Origin: Aureispira sp. CCB-QB1 | GTDB taxonomy: Bacteria; Bacteroidota; Bacteroidia; Chitinophagales; Saprospiraceae | DNA: 42,331 nucleotides | Assembly: GCA_945870185.1 (NCBI GenBank) | Contig: CAMBRK010000034.1 | Location: 1 to 42,331 of the forward strand | Direction of reading: 5' to 3' | In this document: piece after piece, positions 15,715-25,405 of the stretch | Layout: each line of letters starts with the position of its first letter | Numbering within the stretch: position 1 is the stretch's first letter | The notes under the pieces: generated by a model | Databases searched by the model: none | What the model saw: only the letters and a program-made list of their open reading frames with translations | What the model was told of the DNA's origin: nothing | Made by a program: the position numbers and the translations under genes

Positions 15715-17220
15715 TTATTTGTATCTTCTTTTGATCGTTTTACCTTTTTCTTTAAAGGTATTTCCTCCCATGTCTTCATTTCCTGCTTGTCCACCTAATC
15801 TGATCATGGCACATCTGAATCCTATGGATCTATCTGCCTTATCTTCATCTTTGTATCTTCTAGTACCAGGCTGTAACCAATATAATCTATCAGCCCATGA
15901 ACCTCCTTTATATACCTTAGATTTATCACTTACTAAAGTAGATTCACCATAAAGATATTTGATATTTTCTGTATCACCGTCTTCGTGGCCTCTTACATCA
16001 CCTTTTTTATAGTTTTCTCTATCTTTTGCTTCATCATCTTCTACATTTCTGTATTTCAATCTACCCAAAGAATCTTTTTCTACAGGCTTACCTTCTTCAT
16101 CTATTATTAAAGTTTGGAATTGATTACCTCTGTATGGATTCAATTCGTGGTTTTCAGCATCATTTAATGTAAGCGAAGTCATAGGTCTATAAGTATCTGC
16201 TGTCCATTCATTTACATTACCCGCCATGTTGTACAATCCAAAGTCATTTGGTAGATATTGTCTTACTGGCCCGCAGAATGAAGCATTATCGTTAAGGTTT
16301 CCTGCAAGACCCATGTAGTCTCCACGACCTCTCTTAAAGTTTGCTAAGATTCTACCTTGTGATGCTGTTCTCTTTTTGTATCTAACAGTATTTCCATTCC
16401 AAGGGAAAAATCTTCTTTCAGTATATACTTCATCTTCAGAAGTAGGCTGATTTCCTTGAAGTGCCAGTGCTGCATATTCCCACTCAGCTTCTGTAGGTAA
16501 TCTGTAATCAGGTAAAAGAATACCGTCATCAAACATTACAGGCCTTTCACCACCAGTAACCAAATTTGGAAGATTTTTCTTTACATTACCTTGATATTGA
16601 CCTGTAAGATACGCTTTGGTATCAAAGTTGTCGCTATCTTTTGAATCAGGAGTTGTATTTAGTATTCCTTTCTCTACAAGAATCATTTCATTAACTCTAG
16701 AAGACCTCCATTTACAATAATCATTAGCTTGTAACCATGTTATACCCACTACCGGATAGTCATCATATGAAGGGTGTCTGAAATAAGTCTCTACTAAAGG
16801 TTCGTTAAACGCCAACTCTTCTCTCCAAACCAAAGTATCTGGTAAGGCCTTTCTATAAACTTCAGGGTAACTTACATATCTGTTTTTGATGTAGTGTAAG
16901 TAACCTCTATAATTTATGTTGGAAACCTCAGTTTCGTCCATATAAAAAGAAGAGACTGTAACTCTTCTAGGTACATTATTGAATTCATAGGTAATATCTT
17001 GTTGAGCATTCCCCATTGAATAAGTACCTCCTTCTATAAGGACTAAGTTTGGACCATCTATTTGGCCTTCATATTCCTTTTTTTCAAAACCGCCCCAAGC
17101 CGGATCGTTGTATTTCCAGCCCGTATCTGACGCGGTTTCTCCACTTCCTCTTTTACTACAAGAAGACAATAATATGGCAAACACTGCCACCACTCCTATT
17201 GAATTAATTACATTCATCAT
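15715..17220 (-). CDS. gldJ: Gliding motility lipoprotein GldJ
   Basis: A 501-residue lipoprotein with signal peptide and lipobox LLSSC (Cys21), followed by TGWKYNDPAWGGFE, a GldJ hallmark. A formylglycine-generating-enzyme-like (FGE-sulfatase) domain spans most of the protein: LVLIEGGTYSMGN, VSSFYMDETEVSNINY, PVVGITWLQANDYCKWRS, RLPTEAEWEYAAL, LYNMAGNVNEWTAD, YKGGSWAD and IGFRCAM. The catalytic cysteines of true FGE are not expected in GldJ. In F. johnsoniae GldJ is needed for gliding and for stability of T9SS partners. A consensus promoter lies upstream and murF downstream, with porU and porV nearby. Confidence 0.93.
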   Translation of the reverse strand: MMNVINSIGVVAVFAILLSSCSKRGSGETASDTGWKYNDPAWGGFEKKEYEGQIDGPNLVLIEGGTYSMGNAQQDITYEFNNVPRRVTVSSFYMDETEVSNINYRGYLHYIKNRYVSYPEVYRKALPDTLVWREELAFNEPLVETYFRHPSYDDYPVVGITWLQANDYCKWRSSRVNEMILVEKGILNTTPDSKDSDNFDTKAYLTGQYQGNVKKNLPNLVTGGERPVMFDDGILLPDYRLPTEAEWEYAALALQGNQPTSEDEVYTERRFFPWNGNTVRYKKRTASQGRILANFKRGRGDYMGLAGNLNDNASFCGPVRQYLPNDFGLYNMAGNVNEWTADTYRPMTSLTLNDAENHELNPYRGNQFQTLIIDEEGKPVEKDSLGRLKYRNVEDDEAKDRENYKKGDVRGHEDGDTENIKYLYGESTLVSDKSKVYKGGSWADRLYWLQPGTRRYKDEDKADRSIGFRCAMIRLGGQAGNEDMGGNTFKEKGKTIKRRYK

Positions 17221-17252
17221 TGATTGATATTCGATTTTCTAATTTAGCGCCC

Positions 17253-17282
17253 CAAATATAAGGGTATTTTAAAAAACGCCAA
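17253..17282 (-). promoter_or_regulatory. Consensus promoter of gldJ
   Basis: Minus-strand TTG (17282-17280) and TATATTTG (17260-17253) are separated by exactly 19 nt, the ideal Bacteroidota -33/-7 arrangement. Transcription would start about 25 nt before the gldJ ATG. Confidence 0.75.
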
Positions 17283-17329
17283 TTAATTTAACAAAAAAAT
17301 GAACCTTTAGCGAAACTTTTTTTTATTTT

Positions 17330-18361
17330 TTACCTAAAAATGGCAAAACAGTCGTTGTAATCTTGCTTTTTAGGATATAAATAATCAAAATTTAATACTA
17401 TACCAACTTCGTGGCTACCACCTTGCTCTAACCCTAAACTGGACATGGTCAAGTCAAAACTATATGTTATTTTAAAAAAATCCTTTTTGACACCAAATGA
17501 TGTGATTAAAGCATCACCATTTTGTGAAGTTTGTCGATACCAAACTCCACCATGGATTTTATTAACTGACAAGTATGCTCCTAAATTTATTTGATTAAAG
17601 TCACGTTGCCTTTGAAACATGATATTTGGAGATATAAACGTAGCATCTTTATTTTTATTGCCTGGTCGAAGTAAAATTTGACTGCCAGCATGTAAGGAAA
17701 TACGCGTTGGGACAGATGTTAACGATGCATCTCCTGTGTTTTCGCTACCTATAAATTGTAAAGATGGGGTATTTAGATTTTTTAAACTGATACCTACATA
17801 ATATTGTGGATTGTAAAGTAAGATACCTGCACCTATTCTTAAATTATTTACAGATAAATCTTCCGGAACTGCTTCTCTACTGGGAAATGGGGTGCCACCT
17901 GGCGATACAGGACCTGAAATAGGATCCAAGGCGTCACCAAATTGCAGTTTTGTCCAGTCCAAAGATGTATTGGTTATACCAGCTTCTATTCCACTTTTAA
18001 TAAATAGATCTCCTTTAATTTTTATCCTATAACTATAGTAACCTGTAAAGTTTGTAGTTTTGAGAGTACCGTCTCCAGCATTGTCAGTCAAGATACTAGC
18101 TCCGAACCCACTTTTTAGTCTGTTGGAATATTGATCATATGCTACCGCATAGCTTGTATATATATTTCCTAAAGCGGGCCATTGGTTTCTGTAGCTTAAC
18201 TGTATAAGAGGCCCGCGACTGGTACCTGCCAATGCTGCATTTAACTGGAGATTTGCATGATAAAACTGACTAAAAACAGGATCTTGAGCACTGATGGGTA
18301 AATAGCTTATAAATACCCATATTGCGGTAATAACTAATGTCCTATTTATCAAATGTTCCAT
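17330..18361 (-). CDS. PorP/SprF family type IX secretion system membrane protein
   Basis: A 343-residue protein from the ATG at 18361; an upstream ATG would add eight residues. The signal peptide ends near ISAQ, directly followed by DPVFSQFYHANLQLNAALAG, the defining PorP/SprF start. LSYRNQWPALGNIYTSYAVAYDQ, GFGASILTDNAGDGTL and repeated amphipathic strands fit an outer-membrane beta-barrel of about 14 strands. PorP is a core T9SS protein near the PorKN ring, while SprF-type paralogues help secrete specific adhesins; these cannot be told apart here. Same strand as gldJ, divergent from porU. Confidence 0.88.
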   Translation of the reverse strand: MEHLINRTLVITAIWVFISYLPISAQDPVFSQFYHANLQLNAALAGTSRGPLIQLSYRNQWPALGNIYTSYAVAYDQYSNRLKSGFGASILTDNAGDGTLKTTNFTGYYSYRIKIKGDLFIKSGIEAGITNTSLDWTKLQFGDALDPISGPVSPGGTPFPSREAVPEDLSVNNLRIGAGILLYNPQYYVGISLKNLNTPSLQFIGSENTGDASLTSVPTRISLHAGSQILLRPGNKNKDATFISPNIMFQRQRDFNQINLGAYLSVNKIHGGVWYRQTSQNGDALITSFGVKKDFFKITYSFDLTMSSLGLEQGGSHEVGIVLNFDYLYPKKQDYNDCFAIFR

Positions 18362-18564
18362 CCGTTTAAAAGTTAAAATTATCAAATCACCTGTTATTTA
18401 TCATTTGTAAAACAATACAACAGCAAAGATGGGCGTTTTATGTCAAATTTAAGTTCATTTTAACATTTTTTTGATTAAATGGTTATCTAGATTGCCAACT
18501 CATTTAAAATGCTAATCTTTTTTGGAAGAACCTTGTTTCAATTTTCAAACACCTTAGAACCCAT

Positions 18565-21500
18565 ATGTATACAAAAATGTTATTTTTATTGATTTTTTCT
18601 ATATTAAGTTTTAATCTGAAAGGCCAAGCGACTCAAGAGTTCAAATTCGAAATAGGTTGGAAGGATTTAAGTGGAGAATCTCCAACTTTAAAGTTTGTTG
18701 AGAATGCAATTAGCTTGGATGCAACTCCAGATTTCTGTGGATTCTTTTATTCGATACCTTTCGAGAATGTTGAAATACTGTCTGCTACCATTATTGAAGA
18801 GGAAGTAGCAGCGGTCAATGTAAAAGAAGGGATTACCAAAGGGTTGGGTTCTACTTATCTGATGAATGCGAATGTAAATGAAATTAGGCGTAAATACAAT
18901 CTGAGCATAACCGTTATTCCTGCAAAAAAGATTTCAGGAACGCAAGTGGAAATACTCAAAAAATTTAGAGTAAAAATTGAATATGTTCAAAATCCTAGTG
19001 TGGGAAATAGAAATCCTGACGCCACTTATACTTCTGTACTTTCCGTAGGTGATATTTACAAAATAAGCGTTAATCAAACAGGTTTGTATAAAATTGACAA
19101 AGCTTTTTTAGAAAACAAATTAGGTATCAATTTAACTAATCTTAATCCTAAGAAAATCAAATTATATGGAAATAAAGGTGGTAGAGTTCCGGAAGCCAAT
19201 AATGCGAAAAGGATAGATGACTTAGAGCAACTTCATATTTTTGTATCGGGGGAAGCGGATGGAAAGTTTGACAATAATGATTATGTATTATTTTATGCTG
19301 AAGGTCCGGATTTGTGGAGTTATGATCAGGCAACCGATAAATATAGTTTTGACAAAAATATTTATGACGACTTTAATTACTTTTTTATCAAAATTGATAA
19401 TGAAGACGGACTGCGAATTTCAAAATCTCCCATTGTAAATAGTACACCTCAAAATACATATGAAGCATATGATTTCTTACAGCGGCTTGAAGAAGACAAA
19501 ACCAATCTGTTGGGTAGTTATACAGCTGCAGAAGGTACTGGTAAACAATGGTATGGAGATGTGTTTAATAGTAGTTTGAGAGAACGTAATTACACTAGCA
19601 GATTTGATTTTAGTGGATTTGTTAATACGAAGCCACTGGAATTAGAAATGGTTTTCGCAGGACGAAGTCGGGTCACTAATTCTGTGAATGTGAAAATTGG
19701 AAGTAAATCCATTAATAGAAGTATGTCTGCAGTCAGTGATTTGAATCAAGAATCGCTTTACGCCAGAAGAGTAACGATTACAGATAATTTTATCATACCT
19801 GAAAGTAATCCAGAAGTAAGAGTTAATTACCCTAACGTATCGGCAGAATCACAAGGATGGTTAGATTATATTCAGATTATTAATCAAAGAAAAATCAATT
19901 TACCCACTAGTGGACAGTTGTCTTTTAGAAATAGAGAAAGCAAAACTACAACAATTTCTGCTTACGGATTATCAGGTTATACCAATCAAGTGGTTTGGGA
20001 TATCAGTAATCCGTTTATACCTCAGGAGATGACCGTTAATAACTCAAGTATTGTCTTCAATACTCAGGGTAACAATAGAGAGTTTTTAGCTCACAACCAA
20101 TTAAATGGCGCTTATGAGCCTGTTGGCCTTGGAAAAGTGAAAAATCAAAATATTCATGCTATGAAAGATGAAGACATGATCATTGTTTGCTTCCCGGAAT
20201 TTAAGGCACAAGCCCAGATTTTGGCAAACCACCGCCAGAAGAAATCAAATATTAAAGTACTCGTGGTAGAAACCACAGAAGTTTTTAATGAGTTTGGAGG
20301 TGGAAAAGCGGATCCGGCAGCTATCAGAGATATGGCAAGATTATTACTCTTTAGGAATCCAAAATTTAAATATTTGCTTTTATTTGGGGATGGTTCTTTT
20401 GACTACAAAGGAATTGTAAAAGATATGCCCTATGAAAATTTTGTACCTGTGTATGAAACCGACGAATCACTAGATCCTATAGATGGTTTCCCTTCGGATG
20501 ATTTTTATGGCTTGCTTGGTGACACTGAAGGCGTAAATTTGGTAGGTGGTCTTGATATCTATGTAGGTAGACTTCCTGCTCGAAACAAAGAACAAGCCAA
20601 GATACTGACGGATAAAATCATACATTATGAGACAAATCCCGCTACATTAGGTGACTGGAGAACTAGGACTTCATATGTTGCTGATGATGAAGACAGGAAT
20701 ACCCATCTTTCAGATATTGATGATATAGCCAGATTGGACGAAGAAAGACACCCGATCTACAATCAACAAAAAGTTTATTCAGATGCATTTAGGCAAGTAT
20801 CTACGTCAGGTGAAAAAAGATATCCTGACGCCACTAGAGCGATCAATGATAATATGTTTAAAGGTCAAATTTCAATGACGTACCTTGGACATGGAGGTCC
20901 ACTTGGATGGGCGCAAGAAAGAATTTTGACAGTGCCTGATATTCAAAATTGGACCAATTACAACAGTATGACATTATTGGTCACAGCCACATGCTCATTT
21001 GGGGCATATGATGATCCATCAATTGTCAGTCCTGCCGAACACGCTATTTTAAACCCAAATGGTGGAGCCATTGCATTAATGACCACAACTAGAGCGGTAT
21101 ACACTAATTCTAATAAGCAACTGACTGACGCGGCCCACGAACTAATGTTTAAAAAAGTAAATGGCAATGCGCCAACACTTGGGTTGATACTTACCGAAGG
21201 TAAAAACAAATATGCTAATGAATTTTTTAGAATAAACTCGAGAAAGTTTGCTCTATTAGGTGATCCTTCGATGCAGATTGCCATGCCCAAACTTGACGTA
21301 ATCGTAGAGAAAATAAATAATAAAGAAGCAGCAACATTTGGTGATACGATTACAGCATTAAAAAAAGTTACTATGGATGGATTTATCTCCAACCAGTCTG
21401 GAAATATTGCTTCTGACTTCAATGGTACAGTTTTTCTGACTGTTTTTGACAAAAAATCAAATCTGCAGACACTTTCCAATGATGGAGATGCATCACCTAG

Positions 21501-22377
21501 ATTTAGTTACACCATGTATAAGAACATATTATTTAAAGGAGCGGCAACAGTATCAGGTGGCAAATGGACTATTAGTTTTTGGATTCCTAAGAACATAAAC
21601 TACAGTCTCGGTTATGGAAGATTGTCTTTTTATGCGACTGATGGAAAAGAAAAGGACGCGGCGGGATTATATAATAGACTGTATATAGGTGGATCTTCCA
21701 ATCAACTTGTAGATAACCAAGGACCAATAATACAAGGTTATATGAACGATGAAAATTTTGTCTCAGGTGGGATGACCAATGCAAACCCAGTGTTGTTGCT
21801 CAATTTGTCAGATGATTTTGGAATCAATGTAACGGGGAATGCCATAGGGCAGGATATCACTGCAGTATTGGATGGAGATAACAAAAACACTTTTATACTC
21901 AATGATTTTTATGAGTCTAAGAAAGATGATTTCTCTTCAGGTAAGGTAAGATTTCCGCTTTCGGGACTTAGCAAAGGGAGTCATTATATTACAGCAAAAG
22001 CTTGGGATATTTCAGGGAACTCAGCTGAGACTCGTATCGACTTTGTCGTAGCTGAAGATAAGAATAGTACGATCAGTCGAGTGTATAATTATCCCAATCC
22101 ATTCACTACCTTCACTCAGTTTCAGTTTGAGCATGATTTGATAAATACAGAAATTGATATTGTGGTCAATATTTACACAATTACAGGAAAATTGATTAAA
22201 AGTATCACTCAAACAAAATATTCTTCAGGATTTAGAGTTAATGATATTGGTTGGAATGGAAATGACGATTTTGATTCAGGACTAGCGAGAGGAATTTACC
22301 TGTATAAGATTCACATTCATTCCAAAGCGCTCAACCAAAGCAGAGAAAGTAAGTTTGAGAAGCTTATTAAACTATAA
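18565..22377 (+). CDS. porU: Type IX secretion system sortase PorU
   Basis: A 1270-residue, gingipain-type (C25) peptidase. A signal peptide precedes a long N-terminal region. The catalytic domain has His776 in MTYLGHGGPLGWAQE and Cys810 in LVTATCSFGAYDDP, the expected dyad, with LLLFGDGSFDYKG and DIYVGRLPARN before it. The end carries a T9SS C-terminal sorting-type domain (YNYPNPFT, ITGKLIKS, GIYLYKI). PorU sits on the cell surface with PorV, removes the C-terminal signal of cargo and attaches A-LPS. Length is typical. porV follows 48 bp downstream and should be co-transcribed. Confidence 0.95.
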   Translation: MYTKMLFLLIFSILSFNLKGQATQEFKFEIGWKDLSGESPTLKFVENAISLDATPDFCGFFYSIPFENVEILSATIIEEEVAAVNVKEGITKGLGSTYLMNANVNEIRRKYNLSITVIPAKKISGTQVEILKKFRVKIEYVQNPSVGNRNPDATYTSVLSVGDIYKISVNQTGLYKIDKAFLENKLGINLTNLNPKKIKLYGNKGGRVPEANNAKRIDDLEQLHIFVSGEADGKFDNNDYVLFYAEGPDLWSYDQATDKYSFDKNIYDDFNYFFIKIDNEDGLRISKSPIVNSTPQNTYEAYDFLQRLEEDKTNLLGSYTAAEGTGKQWYGDVFNSSLRERNYTSRFDFSGFVNTKPLELEMVFAGRSRVTNSVNVKIGSKSINRSMSAVSDLNQESLYARRVTITDNFIIPESNPEVRVNYPNVSAESQGWLDYIQIINQRKINLPTSGQLSFRNRESKTTTISAYGLSGYTNQVVWDISNPFIPQEMTVNNSSIVFNTQGNNREFLAHNQLNGAYEPVGLGKVKNQNIHAMKDEDMIIVCFPEFKAQAQILANHRQKKSNIKVLVVETTEVFNEFGGGKADPAAIRDMARLLLFRNPKFKYLLLFGDGSFDYKGIVKDMPYENFVPVYETDESLDPIDGFPSDDFYGLLGDTEGVNLVGGLDIYVGRLPARNKEQAKILTDKIIHYETNPATLGDWRTRTSYVADDEDRNTHLSDIDDIARLDEERHPIYNQQKVYSDAFRQVSTSGEKRYPDATRAINDNMFKGQISMTYLGHGGPLGWAQERILTVPDIQNWTNYNSMTLLVTATCSFGAYDDPSIVSPAEHAILNPNGGAIALMTTTRAVYTNSNKQLTDAAHELMFKKVNGNAPTLGLILTEGKNKYANEFFRINSRKFALLGDPSMQIAMPKLDVIVEKINNKEAATFGDTITALKKVTMDGFISNQSGNIASDFNGTVFLTVFDKKSNLQTLSNDGDASPRFSYTMYKNILFKGAATVSGGKWTISFWIPKNINYSLGYGRLSFYATDGKEKDAAGLYNRLYIGGSSNQLVDNQGPIIQGYMNDENFVSGGMTNANPVLLLNLSDDFGINVTGNAIGQDITAVLDGDNKNTFILNDFYESKKDDFSSGKVRFPLSGLSKGSHYITAKAWDISGNSAETRIDFVVAEDKNSTISRVYNYPNPFTTFTQFQFEHDLINTEIDIVVNIYTITGKLIKSITQTKYSSGFRVNDIGWNGNDDFDSGLARGIYLYKIHIHSKALNQSRESKFEKLIKL

Positions 22378-22402
22378 ATACCAAAAAAATAAATATAATT
22401 TG

Positions 22403-22410
22403 TAATATTG
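22403..22410 (+). promoter_or_regulatory. Possible internal -7 element before porV
   Basis: TAATATTG differs from TAnnTTTG at one base and is followed by CGGC, a common context at Bacteroidota start sites. It may give porV extra transcription beyond read-through from porU. Confidence 0.3.
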
Positions 22411-22425
22411 CGGCAATTTTAAAAA

Positions 22426-23682
22426 ATGTGTATGAATTCTAATATTAAAATAGTTTTATTTACGATTACCCTTTTGATGCCTTTATGGTCGGAGGCTCAG
22501 TTTTTTGACCCCAACAAGGGTTGTGTTGTAGATAATAACGGAAATTGTGTTTCTAATACTTTACTTACGGCTATGCCATTTTTACGAATCACTCCTGATG
22601 CTAGGTCTGGAGCAATGGGTGATGCAGGAATAGCTTTAAGCCCGAACTCAAATGCTATGCATTTTAATGCATCTAATCTAGTTTTTGCAGAGGACCAATC
22701 TGGCTTCTCCATGACTTATACACCATGGCTGACCAATTTAAATCTGGATGATATATTCTTACTTTATATGTCTGGCTATTACAAAATTGATGATAATTCG
22801 GCATTGGGCGGAAGTATTAGGTTCTTTTCATTAGGTGATATAGAATTTACTGATAATGGTGGGAATTCATTAGGTACAGGAAGACCTAGAGAAGGTGAAT
22901 TTTCATTAGCATATGCGAGACGATTGGGAGATAAATTGTCAGCTTCTTTAACTGGAAAGTACATTTTTAGTAATCTAGCTTCTGGTCAAAATGTCAATGG
23001 TTTGGATATTAATACTGCACAAGCTTTTGCTGCGGATTTAGGTATAAACTATAGATCCAAGACTACCCTAGGTGGATATAAAGGCGAATGGTCTCATGGA
23101 TTGTCAATAACCAATCTGGGAAATAAGGTTACCTATACTCGAGATAATGAAGTAAGGGATTTTATACCAGCAAATCTAGGCCTTGGAACATCACTTCGTT
23201 TAGATCTAGATCAATATAACTCGTTGACTTTTGCTTTAGATCTCAATAAACTTTTAGTGCCTACGCCTATATCAGCGTCTATTTTGGGTCCAGATGGAAA
23301 CCCTATAGAAAATCCAGAATTTGACAAGGACGGAAATGATATTGCAGATTATAGAGAGAAATCCTTGTTCTCCGGTGTTTTGGGTTCATTTAATGATGCA
23401 CAAGGTGGATTGAGAGAAGAAATGAAAGAGTTTTCTATAAGCTTTGGTGCAGAATATTGGTATGATAGACAATTTGCCTTCAGAGGTGGATATTATTGGG
23501 AAAGTGCTGAAAAAGGGAACAGAAGATATTTTACAGTAGGTGCAGGTATCAAGTATAATGTTTTTGGTATCGACCTTTCTTATCTCATCCCTACATCGGT
23601 GATTCCAAATCCATTGGACAACACCCTGAGATTCTCACTATTGTTTGACTTTTCAGTATTTAAGTCTGACTTAGGCAATTAA
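22426..23682 (+). CDS. porV: Type IX secretion outer membrane protein PorV (LptO)
   Basis: A 418-residue outer-membrane beta-barrel of the FadL-like kind. The signal peptide ends near SEAQ. The N-terminal FLRITPDARSGAMGDAGIALSPNSNAMHFNASNLVFAE is the PorV hallmark, followed by MTYTPWLTNLN and barrel strands, ending FSLLFDFSVFKSD. PorV shuttles secreted cargo from the translocon to the PorU-containing attachment complex. It directly follows porU, as in many Bacteroidota, and a strong terminator follows. Initiation could also be two codons later at the second ATG. Confidence 0.95.
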   Translation: MCMNSNIKIVLFTITLLMPLWSEAQFFDPNKGCVVDNNGNCVSNTLLTAMPFLRITPDARSGAMGDAGIALSPNSNAMHFNASNLVFAEDQSGFSMTYTPWLTNLNLDDIFLLYMSGYYKIDDNSALGGSIRFFSLGDIEFTDNGGNSLGTGRPREGEFSLAYARRLGDKLSASLTGKYIFSNLASGQNVNGLDINTAQAFAADLGINYRSKTTLGGYKGEWSHGLSITNLGNKVTYTRDNEVRDFIPANLGLGTSLRLDLDQYNSLTFALDLNKLLVPTPISASILGPDGNPIENPEFDKDGNDIADYREKSLFSGVLGSFNDAQGGLREEMKEFSISFGAEYWYDRQFAFRGGYYWESAEKGNRRYFTVGAGIKYNVFGIDLSYLIPTSVIPNPLDNTLRFSLLFDFSVFKSDLGN

Positions 23683-23707
23683 AACCAAACTTACAGAAAG
23701 AATAATT

Positions 23708-23744
23708 AAAAAGGGGATCGAAGTTTTAGCTTCTTTCCCCTTTT
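23708..23744 (+). terminator. Terminator of the porU-porV operon
   Basis: AAAAAGGGG and CCCCTTTT form the stem, with GAAG/CTTC as an inner stem. The T-run on the plus strand marks transcript end 26 nt after the porV stop. Confidence 0.8.
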
Positions 23745-23846
23745 CTATTGGTGGTAGTTTTAGTCCATAAATCACCAAAATCTCTAAGTTCTTTTGATCA
23801 AACTGCTAACTTACTATTAAAATTTTCGGTGATGTGTTACTACAAT

Positions 23847-24026
23847 TCATGTTGTTTCATTGGGTGGTTTAGATTCCGACCTTATATTTTTGGTGTCTTT
23901 TAATGCTTTGTTTATAATATATTCTAGCTGTCCATTGACACTGCGGAACTCATCTATGGCCCATTTTTCCAATGCGTCATAGGTTTTTTTATCCAACCGC
24001 AATACAAAAGACTTCTTCTCGCTCAC
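23847..24026 (-). CDS. Ribbon-helix-helix (Arc-like) DNA-binding protein, GTG start
   Basis: A 59-residue product read by eye from a GTG at 24026: MSEKKSFVLRLDKKTYDALE, then KWAIDEFRSVNGQLEYIINKALKD. This matches the small Bacteroidota proteins of the form KKSFVLRID..T..ALEKWA.DEFRS.NGQ.E.II..AL, with an RHH beta-strand (SFVLRLD) followed by two helices. No ATG precedes in frame before a stop, and the family match begins at this GTG. It has no adjacent toxin gene, so it is probably a stand-alone regulator or nucleoid-type protein. An array of phased GATATTA repeats lies upstream and may be its operator. Confidence 0.72.
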   Translation of the reverse strand: MSEKKSFVLRLDKKTYDALEKWAIDEFRSVNGQLEYIINKALKDTKNIRSESKPPNETT

Positions 24027-24085
24027 TTCTTTGTTTATAAATGTAAGGTTGGTTTTTAAGAACCTAAATCAAGACCGTACACTTT

Positions 24086-24136
24086 GATATTTATTATGAT
24101 ATTAATATGATATTAAAAATATACGCAAAGATATTA
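24086..24136. promoter_or_regulatory. Phased GATATTW repeat array, possible RHH operator
   Basis: GATATTT at 24086 and GATATTA at 24098, 24109 and 24130 all point the same way, at steps of 12, 11 and 21 bp, close to one, one and two helical turns. The array is 60-110 nt upstream of the RHH start. RHH proteins often bind phased direct repeats. Low complexity could produce this by chance. Confidence 0.4.
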
Positions 24137-24309
24137 AAATAATATTTAAATGATAGCTTATTTTAATTTTTTTAAATTTATGTATGTTTCTATTCCAAAT
24201 AGGTGAAATAGGATGTGTACACAGATATACATTGTATTACCTGCCACTGCATCTGACAAACTTGTTTTGAGTGAACGGAAAGGGTGCAGTTTCTTACAGA
24301 TCGAAAATT

Positions 24310-25074
24310 TTAAAACGATCTCCGCATGATCAGTATGATAATAATCAATACATTATAATACATAAAAAATGGAATGATATACTGTATCATTCCAAACGAT
24401 AACATTACGGCGATGATCAGCAATTGGAAGCCTAAACCATACAATGACACAAAGCTCATAAACCAATTTGGAAAGGATTTAACTTTGTAAGCGCTTTGGT
24501 CCATCCCAAAAACTAATTTGTCAAAAACGCTATAGAGCAAATAAAAGATAAAAAATAGTCGATCCACTGTTTGTTGGCTTTCACCGGGTAAAGCTTTAGG
24601 GGATTTTTGTTCAAAGATTTTGCTTGTTTGGTCACCGCCAATGCTTTTATTTCTGACAATCACATAGTAATAGTTGTATAATGTACCCTGTATCTGTATG
24701 CTGATAAAAGCAATAATTATCCAAACAAATGAATGAACACCCACCATACCAATGGCTACCAAGAAAAGGAAATTTAATATAATATCAAAAATGCTATCCA
24801 AATACCTTCCTGAATGTGAAGGTGTATGTTTAACACGTGATAGCTCACCATCAGCAGCATCCAATACTGATTTGAGTATCAGGAAAAAACCTGCTAAAAT
24901 ATAATATGCATGAAGGATACAAAATATAGCCAATAATCCACTGACACCGAATGCATAGGTGACATGAATAGGTGTGAAATGGGTATTTTTAAGACTTTGG
25001 GCGATGAAAACTGCAAGCGGTCTGCCATAATCAGAGCAATCAAAAAATCTGTCTTTTACAGCTAATTTTGACAT
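24310..25074 (-). CDS. CDP-alcohol phosphatidyltransferase family protein
   Basis: A 254-residue integral membrane enzyme. The family signature is present with one substitution: D72, D75-G76, S79-R80, G89, D93 and D97 (DAADGELSR...GRYLDSIFD; Ala of the usual AR is Ser). About six hydrophobic segments follow the usual layout. Enzymes of this kind swap CMP of a CDP-alcohol for an acceptor alcohol in phospholipid synthesis. Which lipid is made (phosphatidylserine, glycerophosphate, inositol or another) cannot be decided. Transcribed alone and away from the next operon. Confidence 0.82.
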   Translation of the reverse strand: MSKLAVKDRFFDCSDYGRPLAVFIAQSLKNTHFTPIHVTYAFGVSGLLAIFCILHAYYILAGFFLILKSVLDAADGELSRVKHTPSHSGRYLDSIFDIILNFLFLVAIGMVGVHSFVWIIIAFISIQIQGTLYNYYYVIVRNKSIGGDQTSKIFEQKSPKALPGESQQTVDRLFFIFYLLYSVFDKLVFGMDQSAYKVKSFPNWFMSFVSLYGLGFQLLIIAVMLSFGMIQYIIPFFMYYNVLIIIILIMRRSF

Positions 25075-25405
25075 AATGGTATTTCAATACTGATGGATCA
25101 AGATAGATCGGTGGCAAAGGTAGTGATTTATTATTATCTAAAATGGCCTTGATATTCACTATAAATCAAATCAATTCAAGATAATCATTATTACTAAACA
25201 TAGAACAATGAACAACGATTAAATCTAGTCAAAGTGAAGTAAATTATTTCTCTTCCAAATCCTTTATCCCATCTAGAGAGTCTATAGGCTATTTATTGAC
25301 TGGAAAAGTAGCTAGTTACTTCTAAAATTAAGACAAAAACATTTTCAATATTCAATTCCAATAAAATTCCTCATATTTGAGCTTTTATTTTGCAAAGCCA
25401 ATCAT
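25075..25405. other. Intergenic region between divergent genes
   Basis: AT-rich with no coding frame or strong hairpin. TTTATTTTGC at 25385 is near a -7 element for the rightward operon but one base short of consensus. Confidence 0.5.

Noticed and set aside
20958-21479. 173-codon minus-strand frame inside porU
   Set aside because: Antisense shadow of the sortase catalytic region; no plausible product.
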